Shown here: piece by piece, positions 8,816-16,781 of the stretch
Numbering within the stretch: position 1 is the stretch's first letter
How the letters are laid out: each line of letters begins with the position of its first letter
Assembly: GCA_016283985.1 (NCBI GenBank)
Contig: JAEENZ010000186.1
Location: 1 to 31,133, forward strand
DNA: 31,133 bases
Direction: 5' to 3'
Origin: Bacteroidales bacterium
GTDB lineage: Bacteria > Bacteroidota > Bacteroidia > Bacteroidales > UBA932
The notes under the pieces: model-generated
What the model was told of the DNA's origin: nothing
What the model saw: only the letters and a program-made list of their open reading frames with translations
The model's database searches: none
Program-made: the position numbers and the translations under genes

Positions 8816-10323
8816 TGAAGAACAGACTCATACTCCTATCCCTCCTGGCACTGGTCGCCTGCACCCAGGCGTCCGGCATCAAGTACGGCCAGACCGTCCG
8901 CATGGACGAAGACGAGATGATGGACCGCATCCGCGGCGGTTGGTTCGCACAGACCATAGGCTGCACATACGGAGGCCCCACCGAATTCAAGTTCAAGGGC
9001 GGGCTGATCCAGGATGCCGAACCCATCTTCTGGAGCGACAGCTACATAGAAGAGACCTTCGTGGAGGATCCCGGCCTGTACGACGATGTGTACATGGACC
9101 TGACCTTCCTGGAGGTGATGGCGGAACTGGGCATCGAGGCTCCCGCCTCGGAGTTCGCCGACCGCTTCGCGAACGCCCCCTACAAGCTCTGGCATGCCAA
9201 CCAGGCCGCCCGCTACAACATCCTGAACGGACGCGGAGCGCCTGAATCCGGCCACTGGAAATACAACCCGCACGCCGACGACATCGACTTCCAGATCGAG
9301 GCCGACTTCATCGGCATGCTCACCCCGGGCCGTCCCAACGACGCGGCTGCCATCGCAGACCGCATCGGCCACATCATGAACTACGGCGACGGCTGGTACG
9401 GCGGCGTGTACGTGAGCGCCCTGTACTCGCTGGCATACATCTGCGACGACATCCCCACCATAGTCCGCGAGGCCCTCAAGACCATTCCCGAGGGCACCAA
9501 ATTCCGCAGCGCTATCGAAGATGTGATCCGCTTCCACGCCAAGTATCCCAAGGACTGGAAGGCCTGCTGGTTCGAGGTGGACAAGCGCCACGCATTCGAC
9601 GTGGGCTGCCCCGAGGGCGTCTGGAACGGCTTCAACATCGACGCCGTAATCAATTCAGCATACGTGGTAATCGGGCTGCTCTACGGCGAAGGGGACTTCG
9701 AAAAGACCATGGAGATATCCACCCGCTGCGGGCAGGACTCCGACTGCAACCCCGCATCTGCCGCAGGCATTCTGGGCGTCATGCAGGGCTACAAAGCCAT
9801 CCCCGAGAAATACCGCAGGGGAGCAGATGCCATCGCGGATCTTCCCTTCCCCTATACCACCCTCAGCCTCAACACGGCCTGCGAGGAGAATCTGCGGCTG
9901 ATGAAAGAGACCGCCGGGTGCAACGTAGAGGATAAAGATTTCATCTTTACAACTGAAGAACCAGTGGCAGTGCGCTATGAGCAGTCGTTCGAAGGCATCG
10001 TTCCGGTCGGGAAAGTCGTGCTCAAAAAACGCTTTTCCGACGAGCTGACGCTTGAATTCGAAGGCAACTCGATCGTGGTGGAAGGCAGCGTGGTGAAGAC
10101 GGGGCACGACGAGAGCGACTACCGTGCCCGCCTCCAGGCCTTCCTGGACGGCGAATTGGTAGAAGAGTTCGTGATGCCGTACGACTACATCACACGCAAG
10201 TATGAGGTATTCTCGAGATATTGCTTCGGAAGCGGCCGCCACACGCTGACACTGAAACTGTTGAATCCTCACAAGGATTATGAGATTAACGCACAGGAAA
10301 TGGTGATTTATGATGAAAAATAG
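8815..10323 (+). CDS. Lipoprotein ADP-ribosylglycohydrolase family protein (paralogue 3)
   Basis: The 502-residue lipoprotein (lipobox LVAC, Cys16) is closely related to the preceding gene along its whole length. Its ARH core shows GGWFAQTIGCTYGGPTEF (about residues 42-59), YDDVYMDLTF as the altered first metal motif, and GQDSDCNPASAAG as the second. A C-terminal beta-rich region of about 120 residues follows, with the closing motif SGRHTLTLKLLNPHKDY matching GRHTVKMVWRNPDPDNY of paralogue 2. The pair probably arose by tandem duplication and then diverged. The predicted role is hydrolysis of a ribosyl linkage at the periplasm or cell surface, feeding the ribokinase encoded in the same locus. 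The 14-base overlap with the esterase gene repeats the spacing seen between paralogues 1 and 2. Confidence 0.85.
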   Translation: MKNRLILLSLLALVACTQASGIKYGQTVRMDEDEMMDRIRGGWFAQTIGCTYGGPTEFKFKGGLIQDAEPIFWSDSYIEETFVEDPGLYDDVYMDLTFLEVMAELGIEAPASEFADRFANAPYKLWHANQAARYNILNGRGAPESGHWKYNPHADDIDFQIEADFIGMLTPGRPNDAAAIADRIGHIMNYGDGWYGGVYVSALYSLAYICDDIPTIVREALKTIPEGTKFRSAIEDVIRFHAKYPKDWKACWFEVDKRHAFDVGCPEGVWNGFNIDAVINSAYVVIGLLYGEGDFEKTMEISTRCGQDSDCNPASAAGILGVMQGYKAIPEKYRRGADAIADLPFPYTTLSLNTACEENLRLMKETAGCNVEDKDFIFTTEEPVAVRYEQSFEGIVPVGKVVLKKRFSDELTLEFEGNSIVVEGSVVKTGHDESDYRARLQAFLDGELVEEFVMPYDYITRKYEVFSRYCFGSGRHTLTLKLLNPHKDYEINAQEMVIYDEK

Positions 10324-11824
10324 AATTGGACTGTTTTTCTTTGCAGTGCTGTTGAGCACATGCGCCTGCAACGGCAACAAGGAACATGAACTCCCTCCCG
10401 TGAACAATGTTCCGTTCGAAAGATACACTGCCGATCTTACTTTCAGAAGCAAGTTGCTCCATTCGGTCATCAAATATGACATCCTCCTGCCGGACGGCTA
10501 CGACAAGAATACCGATAAGCGCTATCCGGTCGTTTACGCTTTCCATGGATACGGCGACAACAACAATTCCTGGAACGGGCAGTATATGAAGGGAGAATCG
10601 AAGATCAAGTCCCTTGAGGCTGACGGCCTGGAGCCCATGATCTATGTTTTCCCCATGGGATACACCACTTACTGGTGCGACTGTTACGACGGGACTTTCC
10701 CGTACATGACGATGCTGGCAGAAGAATTCATTCCGTTCATCGATGATAATTACAGGACCATCGCTGACAGGAACCACAGGGCGACCATAGGCTACTCCAT
10801 GGGTGGTTTCGGCGCCATGGTCGTCGCGATGAAGCATCCGGAACTCTTCTCGATGAGCGCTCCTCTCAGCATGTCGTTCCGCACGGACGAACAGTATATG
10901 GCCGAATCCCAGAACGGCTGGAACAACCAGTGGGGCAAGGTCTTCGGAGGCATCGGAGAAAGCGGCGCAGGGCGTTTGACAGAGTATTACAAGGCCCATT
11001 GTCCCCTTCACCAGTTCACCGCGGAGAACAAGAGCAAGTATTCATCCGTCCACTGGTTCCTCACATGCGGAGACAACGAACAGCAGCTGCTCATCGCCAA
11101 CGACGACCTCCACGTGATGATGCGCGATAACGGCTATGAGCACGAATTCCGTGTATGGGACGGCGGTCACTCCACGACATACTGGAGGGACGCCATGGAG
11201 GAGGTGCTCCCCTGGTTCTCCTTCCTGATGGCAGGTAAAACCGGCTGGCAGAGGACTATGAAGACCTTTTCCGTACCCGAAGGCGTCACCCTTAATTCGG
11301 AGGGCGTCTACGAATCCAAGGCATACACCGATGGCGGACGCAAAGAAGGGACTGCAATCTATTTCTTCCATGAAGGCCTGGAGGCATCCTTGCTGAAAGA
11401 CGCCATTTCCGTCCTTCAGGACGGCATGGGTTCGAAGAAAATCGTCATCCTTCCTTGCGATCTCGAGAAGAAGAGCGTCTCGGAATGGGTTACGTACTAT
11501 AAAGACATTTATCCGGCATCCGCGCAGCATGCTTTGGCTGTCGGAAAGGCCGGAGAAAACGTTTTCAAGTGCAAGGAACTGTTCTCCGCCCTGTATTTCG
11601 ACAATGCATATCTCGGCAAGAGCATCGAAGCTGACAAGGACCGTTTCTTCTACATCGGTCAATGCGATGACGGGGATGAATACGCTTCGGCCAACGCCCT
11701 CTACAAATCCTGCAAGAAAGAAGGTGCATCCTTCGAATACAGGTGCAGGAACCATCTGAACGATGCACGCAAAGATTTCCTGACCGGAATCGTATATGTA
11801 AAATCCAACTTACACAATATTTAA
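10310..11824 (+). CDS. Lipoprotein alpha/beta-hydrolase esterase (CE1/esterase D-like) with extra C-terminal domain
   Basis: The 504-residue protein has a lipoprotein signal (Cys18 or Cys20 in STCAC). Residues about 40-300 are an esterase D/feruloyl-esterase-like alpha/beta hydrolase. The nucleophile elbow GYSMGG gives Ser163, with likely partners Asp255 (CGDNE) and His287 (GGHST), and HGYGDNNNSW forms the oxyanion-hole loop. Residues about 310-504 are outside the usual length of this family. They look like a second Rossmann-like domain without a GxSxG motif, with VGKAGEN in the corresponding region, so it is possibly a degenerate hydrolase repeat. The enzyme may remove an acyl group from the substrate before or after glycosidic cleavage. 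An alternative start is the second Met at 10313. It ends the overlapping run of operon genes. Confidence 0.82.
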   Translation: MMKNRIGLFFFAVLLSTCACNGNKEHELPPVNNVPFERYTADLTFRSKLLHSVIKYDILLPDGYDKNTDKRYPVVYAFHGYGDNNNSWNGQYMKGESKIKSLEADGLEPMIYVFPMGYTTYWCDCYDGTFPYMTMLAEEFIPFIDDNYRTIADRNHRATIGYSMGGFGAMVVAMKHPELFSMSAPLSMSFRTDEQYMAESQNGWNNQWGKVFGGIGESGAGRLTEYYKAHCPLHQFTAENKSKYSSVHWFLTCGDNEQQLLIANDDLHVMMRDNGYEHEFRVWDGGHSTTYWRDAMEEVLPWFSFLMAGKTGWQRTMKTFSVPEGVTLNSEGVYESKAYTDGGRKEGTAIYFFHEGLEASLLKDAISVLQDGMGSKKIVILPCDLEKKSVSEWVTYYKDIYPASAQHALAVGKAGENVFKCKELFSALYFDNAYLGKSIEADKDRFFYIGQCDDGDEYASANALYKSCKKEGASFEYRCRNHLNDARKDFLTGIVYVKSNLHNI

Positions 11825-11850
11825 TCATTAACCTTTTAATCAACAAAACA

Positions 11851-12648
11851 ATGAAAAAAGTATTATTTGCTTTGGCATTCCTCGCAGTTGCAGCAGCTGC
11901 TTTCACCGGATGCAAGAAAGAAGAAAAGCAAGACGACAAGGTCGTCAAGCGCGTTACCATGTGCGGTGACAAATGGGACAAGTACTATGTCACCTACAAC
12001 GAGAATGGCACCATCAGCGCCGTTCAGCGTAACTTCGATGAAGAAAAGAACTACTGGGAGAAAGAGTGGCTCTTTACCTGGGACGGCAAAAACGCCACCG
12101 CGGAGTACAAGGAGAAAGGTGTGAAGAAGGGCGACAGGGATTGCGTCTTCACCTTCGGCGACAACGGCTATCTTTCAAGCTATGCAAGCCACTGGGGCGA
12201 CACCTGGGGATTCACCTATGACAAAGACGGCCATGTGACCAAGATCGTCAGGGTCGACAAGGACAACGCCGTCAAGGCAAATTGCGTTTGGGAAAAAGGC
12301 AACCTCGTAAAATGGAGCCGCTTCGTAGAAAAGACCAATGCCGAGACCGGTGAGAAGTATATGGCTGAGGAGTGGAAACTCCAGACCTTCACCGCAGAAG
12401 AGAACATCGCAGGTATCTTCCCCGATGCAACCGACAAGGCAGACGTGAATCGCTGGATGTTCGAGGTCGGCTACTGCGGCAAGGCTTCCAAGAACCTTCT
12501 TGACGAAGCAGTCTGGGAAGGCGCAAAAGAATCCGCCGTTCAAACCTACGAAAAGGATGACGACGGCTTCGTGACCGTTGTCAGCAAGGTATACGGCACC
12601 GGTGAGCCCGAGCTCTATTACTACGAGTGGGAAAAGATCAAGAAGTAA
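11851..12648 (+). CDS. Small lipoprotein with YD/RHS-like beta repeats, unknown function
   Basis: The 265-residue protein starts with a strong lipoprotein signal (MKKVLFALAFLAVAAAAFTGC, lipobox FTGC). I chose the ATG at 11851 because an upstream in-frame Met lies inside the esterase gene and would bury the signal peptide. The body is rich in Trp, Tyr, Gly and charged residues, with repeated hairpin-like units such as VTYNENGTISAV, FTFGDNGYLSSY and FTYDKDGHVTKI. These resemble the YD-type beta repeats of DUF4595-like Bacteroidota lipoproteins. No catalytic motif is visible. It sits 26 bases after the esterase, in an AT-rich spacer, and just before a strong terminator, so it may be the last gene of the ribose-type operon or have its own promoter. 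Confidence 0.75.
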   Translation: MKKVLFALAFLAVAAAAFTGCKKEEKQDDKVVKRVTMCGDKWDKYYVTYNENGTISAVQRNFDEEKNYWEKEWLFTWDGKNATAEYKEKGVKKGDRDCVFTFGDNGYLSSYASHWGDTWGFTYDKDGHVTKIVRVDKDNAVKANCVWEKGNLVKWSRFVEKTNAETGEKYMAEEWKLQTFTAEENIAGIFPDATDKADVNRWMFEVGYCGKASKNLLDEAVWEGAKESAVQTYEKDDDGFVTVVSKVYGTGEPELYYYEWEKIKK

Positions 12649-12665
12649 TTATTCTTGCCTGATTC

Positions 12666-12701
12666 AAAAAAAAAGGCTGCCCGTCCGGCAGCCTTTTTTT
12701 T
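12666..12701. terminator. Bidirectional rho-independent terminator
   Basis: A perfect 7-bp stem GGCTGCC / GGCAGCC (12675-12681 and 12687-12693) with a CGTCC loop is flanked by nine A on the left and eight T on the right. It lies between the convergent lipoprotein gene and rhaA, and would stop transcription from both sides. Confidence 0.93.
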
Positions 12702-12703
12702 GT

Positions 12704-13954
12704 TTAGCGCTTCGAGGTAACCTCGCGTTCGTATTTCTCGATGGCCGGAATGAATTCCTCGCCGACGGGAACTCCGTTCTTGAAGTTAAAGTAATCGAAC
12801 ACTGCGCCGAAAGGCAGGGTCTTGGCCTCCTCGAGGAGGGCGAGCTTCTGGAAGCCCTTGCCTTCTGCCTCGTATTCGCGGAGCTTTGCGAGAGGCTCGA
12901 GCAGGGCGCTGAGGATGCACTTCTGCGTGGCGCGGGTGCCGATGATGTAGGCGCCGATGCGGTTGATGGAAGCGTCGAAGTAGTCCAGGCCGACATGTGC
13001 GCGGTGCAGGGCCTCGGAACGGACCAGTTCCTTGAAGAAATCGAGCGTCATGTCGTTCATGATGGTCACGTGGTCGGAATCCCAGCGGACGGGACGGCTG
13101 ACGTGGAGCATCAGTTCAGGAACATAGAGCAGCAGGGAGCTGACCTTGTCCGCCACATTCTCGGTGGGCTCGTAGTGGCCGGTGTCGAGGGTGTAGATGA
13201 CCTTGCGGGATGCGCAGTAGCCTTCGAAGAAATCCATCGAACCGACGGTGTAGCTCTCCAGGCCGATGCCGAAGAGTTTCGCCTCGACGCAGCTCTTCAT
13301 TCCGGGCATATCCTCCTTCAGGATGGTATCGAGGGATTCGGCAAGGATCTCGCGGTACTTCTTGCGGTTCACGGTGTAATCCTTCTGTCCGTCGTGCACC
13401 CAGATGTTCATGATGCAGGGGTCGTTCTGGGCCTTGCCCATAGCGTCCGCGATCTTGCGGCAGCGTATGGTATGGTCGATCCAGAAATCACGGATTGCCT
13501 TGTCGGGGTTGGCAAGCGAAAGGTCTCCGCTCTTGGGATGGCCGAAGGAAGTGGAGTTGAAGTCCAGCTTGAAGTTGTTGGCCTTCGCCCAGTCGATCCA
13601 GCTCTGGAAATGTTCTACGCCGACTTCGTTGCGGTCGACGAACTTGCCGCCGAAGTCTCCGTAGATCTCGTGGAGGTTCACACGGTGGTTGCCGGCGAGC
13701 AGGGTCTTCACGAACTCGAGGTCCGCACGTACTTCGTCGATGTTGCGGGCACGGCCGGGATAATTGCCGGTGGTCTGGATGCCTCCGGAAAGACCGGCCT
13801 TGCTTTCGAATCCCATAACATCGTCGGTCTGCCAGCAATGTAGGGAAATCTGCTGCTTCTCAAGTTCGGCGATAGCCTTGTCGGTATCTACACCGAGGGC
13901 GGCATAGCGCTCTTTCGCATAAGCGTAGGCGCTCAGGATGTTTGCTTCTTTCAT
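12704..13954 (-). CDS. rhaA: L-rhamnose isomerase
   Basis: The 416-residue enzyme converts L-rhamnose to L-rhamnulose in the cytoplasm. It aligns by eye along its full length with E. coli RhaA (419 residues). Matching blocks are SLHCWQTDDVMGFE, GGIQTTGNYPGRARN, LHVSRPVRWDSDHV and HVGLDYFDASINRI. Metal-binding and active-site residues fall in AKLFGIGLESYTVGS, LDTGHYEPTE and the WDSDH segment, all intact. It starts three bases after the rhaB stop and has no visible Shine-Dalgarno sequence, so it is probably translated from the rhaB transcript. It ends at the shared terminator. Neither a rhamnulose-1-phosphate aldolase nor a rhamnose transporter gene is seen in this window, so the pathway must be completed elsewhere. 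Confidence 0.97.
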   Translation of the reverse strand: MKEANILSAYAYAKERYAALGVDTDKAIAELEKQQISLHCWQTDDVMGFESKAGLSGGIQTTGNYPGRARNIDEVRADLEFVKTLLAGNHRVNLHEIYGDFGGKFVDRNEVGVEHFQSWIDWAKANNFKLDFNSTSFGHPKSGDLSLANPDKAIRDFWIDHTIRCRKIADAMGKAQNDPCIMNIWVHDGQKDYTVNRKKYREILAESLDTILKEDMPGMKSCVEAKLFGIGLESYTVGSMDFFEGYCASRKVIYTLDTGHYEPTENVADKVSSLLLYVPELMLHVSRPVRWDSDHVTIMNDMTLDFFKELVRSEALHRAHVGLDYFDASINRIGAYIIGTRATQKCILSALLEPLAKLREYEAEGKGFQKLALLEEAKTLPFGAVFDYFNFKNGVPVGEEFIPAIEKYEREVTSKR

Positions 13955-13957
13955 ATA

Positions 13958-15373
13958 TTAAAATGATTTGACTTTGAATTCTCTGGATATGATCTCGCGC
14001 ATGGCCCAGCGGTCGCGGACGATGCCGGCGGCCTTGGCCTGCATCATCAGGTTGCCGATCGCGGTTGCCTCTGTGGGGCCTGCCACGACCTTTACGCCGG
14101 TGGCTTGAGCGGTGAGGCGGCTCATAGTGTCGTTGGCGGATCCTCCTCCGATCACGTGGAGGGTGTCGATGGTGAAGGATGCCTGCGCGCGCAGGATCTC
14201 CAGCACCTCGTGGTACTTGGCAGCGAGGCTGCAGTAGATGCAGCGAATCATCTCGGCGTCGTTCTCCGGAACGGGCTTGCCGGCCTTCTGCAGCAGGGCG
14301 CTGATGGCCTTGGGCATGTCGGCGGGGTTCGCGAGGGTGGGATCGTCCGGATCGATTATGCCCTTGAAGTCGGCCGCGGCGTTCGCCATGGCTTCGATCT
14401 CGGGATAGGTGTATGTGCGGCCTTCCTTTGCCCAGGACTTGCGGCTCTGTTCGAGCAGCCACATGCCGGTGATGTTCTTGAGGAAGCGCGTGGTGCCCTC
14501 GATTCCGCCTTCGTTGGTGAAGTTCAGGCGGCAGGTCTCGGCGGAGATGAGGGGTCTGGGGGATTCTATTCCCATCAGGCTCCAGGTGCCGCTGCTGAGG
14601 TATGCGAAGTGGGGATTCGCGGCAGGCACGGCGGCGATTGCGGAGGCGGTGTCGTGGCCGGCGACGGCGATCACGGGCACCTGACCGATGCCGGTTTCGT
14701 CGGCGATTTCCTTCTTCAAAACTCCAACTTTTGTTCCCGGCTGCACTATCTCGGGCAGGATGTTCGGGTTGATGCCCAATCTTTGAAGGAAGGGCTTCTC
14801 GAACTGGCGGGTGTTCTGGTTCATCATGCCGGAGGTGGAAGCATCGGTGTACTCGCATACCATCCTGCCGGTGAGCATGTAGGACAGCAGGTCCGGCATG
14901 AACAGGATCTTGTCTGCCTTGAGCAGGGGCTCGTATCCCGCCTTCTTCTGAGCATAGAGCTGGAAGATGGTGTTGAAGTTCATGATCTGGATGCCGGTGA
15001 CGCCGTAGAGCTCGTCGCGCGGGATGATGCCGAACACCTCTTCGGGTATGCCTTCGGTGTAGGGGTCGCGGTAGGCCCTGGGCCACTCCAGAAGGTTTCC
15101 GTCGGCTCCGATGGCGCCGAAATCAACACCCCAGGTGTCTATGCCGATGGATTCTATCTTGTAACCAAGCTCGGCTGCGCGCTTGAGGCCGGCCTTCAAG
15201 TGGCCGAAGAGTTCGTCGGTGTTCCAGTGGAAACGCCCGCACTTTTCCTGGGCCCCGTTGGGGAAGCGATGGATCTCTTCCATCGAGAATTTACCGTCCT
15301 CGAAACCGCCCACAATGGCGCGTCCGCTGGTGGCGCCAAGGTCGAAAGCGAGAAATTTGTGATCTGTGTTCAT
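13958..15373 (-). CDS. rhaB: Rhamnulokinase (FGGY family)
   Basis: The 471-residue FGGY kinase would phosphorylate L-rhamnulose to L-rhamnulose 1-phosphate. The N-terminal phosphate motif FDLGATSGRAIVGGF (residues 9-23) and IDTWGVDFGAIG (about 79-90) mark the substrate/catalytic region. AVAGHDTASAIAAVP and YLSSGTWSLMGIE are the family signatures in the second ATPase half. Pairing with rhaA directly downstream fixes the rhamnose assignment within the FGGY family. It is first in the rhaBA operon and diverges from an AraC-type regulator, with an 82-base spacer holding a -7-like box on its strand at 15396-15403. Length and start look normal. Confidence 0.95.
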   Translation of the reverse strand: MNTDHKFLAFDLGATSGRAIVGGFEDGKFSMEEIHRFPNGAQEKCGRFHWNTDELFGHLKAGLKRAAELGYKIESIGIDTWGVDFGAIGADGNLLEWPRAYRDPYTEGIPEEVFGIIPRDELYGVTGIQIMNFNTIFQLYAQKKAGYEPLLKADKILFMPDLLSYMLTGRMVCEYTDASTSGMMNQNTRQFEKPFLQRLGINPNILPEIVQPGTKVGVLKKEIADETGIGQVPVIAVAGHDTASAIAAVPAANPHFAYLSSGTWSLMGIESPRPLISAETCRLNFTNEGGIEGTTRFLKNITGMWLLEQSRKSWAKEGRTYTYPEIEAMANAAADFKGIIDPDDPTLANPADMPKAISALLQKAGKPVPENDAEMIRCIYCSLAAKYHEVLEILRAQASFTIDTLHVIGGGSANDTMSRLTAQATGVKVVAGPTEATAIGNLMMQAKAAGIVRDRWAMREIISREFKVKSF

Positions 15374-15455
15374 GGTCTTTTAATTATGCAGTTCTCAAAG
15401 TTATCTATTCCAAATTGTTTTTTAACTTTGCAGTGCGACCACAAAACTTTGAGAA
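15374..15455. promoter_or_regulatory. Divergent rhaB / araC-type regulator promoter region with symmetric repeats
   Basis: The 82-base spacer has Bacteroidota-type -7 boxes (TAnnTTTG) facing both ways: TAACTTTG on the minus strand at 15396-15403 and on the plus strand at 15423-15430. They form a perfect 8-bp inverted repeat. A second, wider inverted repeat pairs TTCTCAAAG (15392-15400) with CTTTGAGAA (15447-15455). No good TTTG -33 box is seen for either promoter, which fits activator dependence. The symmetric sites are candidate operators for the adjacent regulator. Confidence 0.55.
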
Positions 15456-16352
15456 ATGACCTCTATTCATTTGAAATATCTCGCCGTAAATCCTTTCGAT
15501 CTTGACTGGGGCCTTGCCGTAAACTCCGTCGGACGGCAGGAAATCGCCGAGCACACCCCCTATCCACCGGCCAACCATCCTACCAGGTATCTATTCTCCC
15601 CGGAGAGGGGCCGCGTGCTTAACGAGTATCAGCTGCTCTACATCACTTCCGGTCGGGGGACTTTCTCCTGTGACACCCTGGGACGGGAGCGGAAGATAGG
15701 AGTTTCGGCAGGGACGGTCATCATGCTGTTCCCCGGCGAATGGCACAACTACAGGCCGGATCCTGAGACGGGATGGACGGAGTATTGGATAGGCTTCAAG
15801 GGTTCGCAGTCCGACCTGTTGGTGGATAAGGGTTTCTTCAGCAAGAACAGGCCGGTGATGAAGGTTAGCTTCCACGACGACATCGCCGACTGCTACACCA
15901 AGGCCATCAACATTGCGGAGAGCCAGAAATCCGGCTTCCAGCAGGCCCTCTCAGGCATTGTGAGTTCGCTGCTTGGGATGATCTACTATTACAACAAGAA
16001 CGAGAGTTTCATGGAGTCGAATACGGACAGGATGATTGCGCGCGCCAAGATGATCGTTGCGGAGCAGCTCTTCTCAATCGATCCCAAGTCGCTCGCCGAC
16101 CAGCTGTTCGTGAGTTATTCTTCGTTTAGGCGGACTTTCAAGGAATACACCGGATTCTCCCCCGCGAAATACATCCTGAACGTGAAGATCAACCAGGCGA
16201 AGGAACTCCTCACCAATTCATCTTCCGAAATCAAGGAAATCGCCTTCAACCTCGGCTTCGAGAACACCGACTACTTCTTCACTGTCTTCCGCCGCCTCAC
16301 CGGCCAGACCCCTCTGGCGTATCGCGCCGAAACCCAGGGAAGGAAACTGTAA
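15456..16352 (+). CDS. AraC-family transcriptional regulator, probable rhamnose regulator
   Basis: This 298-residue regulator has an N-terminal cupin-like sensing domain (about residues 40-160; GRGTFSCDTLGRE and MLFPGEWHNYRPDPETGWTEYWIGF are typical). Its C-terminal AraC double helix-turn-helix spans about residues 195-292. There SLADQLFVSYSSFRRTFKEY is the first recognition helix region, and IKEIAFNLGFENTDYFFTVF, followed by RRLTGQTPLAYR, is the second. It diverges from rhaBA, so it most likely senses L-rhamnose or rhamnulose and activates that operon, like RhaS/RhaR. That effector is inferred only from position. Its ATG directly abuts one arm of the inverted repeat at 15447-15455, which could allow autoregulation. 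Confidence 0.88.
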   Translation: MTSIHLKYLAVNPFDLDWGLAVNSVGRQEIAEHTPYPPANHPTRYLFSPERGRVLNEYQLLYITSGRGTFSCDTLGRERKIGVSAGTVIMLFPGEWHNYRPDPETGWTEYWIGFKGSQSDLLVDKGFFSKNRPVMKVSFHDDIADCYTKAINIAESQKSGFQQALSGIVSSLLGMIYYYNKNESFMESNTDRMIARAKMIVAEQLFSIDPKSLADQLFVSYSSFRRTFKEYTGFSPAKYILNVKINQAKELLTNSSSEIKEIAFNLGFENTDYFFTVFRRLTGQTPLAYRAETQGRKL

Positions 16353-16367
16353 TCTTCAAACCATCCT

Positions 16368-16781
16368 ATGGAAACCAAGAAGTGTTCATCTTGCCATCAA
16401 GAGAAACCAATCTCTGATTTTTACCCGCAACGCAGCCACAAGTACGGGGTGATGAGCATGTGTAAGGAATGTTTCAACAGGTTCTGTATGGAAAGGTGGA
16501 AGAACCGGAAGATTAAATATATCAGGATGATGGGAGGCAAATGCCAATCATGCGGTCTGGAATTAAACGACAGCAATTACTGTGTGTTTGACTTTCACCA
16601 TTTAGATCCACAAGAAAAGGAATTTGTGTGGACGAAACTCAGGTTATTATCAGATTCTCGGATTCAAGAGGAATTGTCCAAGTGCAAGTTGCTATGTGCA
16701 AATTGCCATAGAATGGTCCACATCTCGTCCGTGTTAGAGAATGGTTTGGTCACATTCTGGGCCTTGCTCAAGTTGAAGTAG
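16368..16781 (+). CDS. Small HNH endonuclease-like zinc protein, AT-rich, possibly acquired
   Basis: The 137-residue protein begins with a CxxC...CxxC zinc module (Cys6, Cys9, Cys32, Cys35; KKCSSCHQEKPISDFYP is typical of phage-type HNH proteins). An HNH-like core follows, with Cys59-x2-Cys62, the His77-His78 pair in FDFHHLDP, Cys110-x2-Cys113-His114 and His118. This is the beta-beta-alpha-metal nuclease layout of HNH endonucleases found as free-standing homing or phage genes. Base composition differs from its neighbours: in 16561-16620 only 21 of 60 bases are G or C. It starts 15 bases after the regulator stop. Downstream, host-like G+C-rich sequence resumes at once, which suggests insertion. 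It may be a nuclease of a mobile element or a domesticated remnant; the exact role is not known. Confidence 0.7.
   Translation: METKKCSSCHQEKPISDFYPQRSHKYGVMSMCKECFNRFCMERWKNRKIKYIRMMGGKCQSCGLELNDSNYCVFDFHHLDPQEKEFVWTKLRLLSDSRIQEELSKCKLLCANCHRMVHISSVLENGLVTFWALLKLK

Noticed and set aside
12578..13843. 421-codon plus-strand frame antisense to rhaA
   Set aside because: rhaA on the minus strand matches its family over the full length; the antisense frame crosses the terminator and shows no domain.
14105..15505. 466-codon plus-strand frame antisense to rhaB, running into the regulator
   Set aside because: Shadow of rhaB; it also covers the divergent promoter region.
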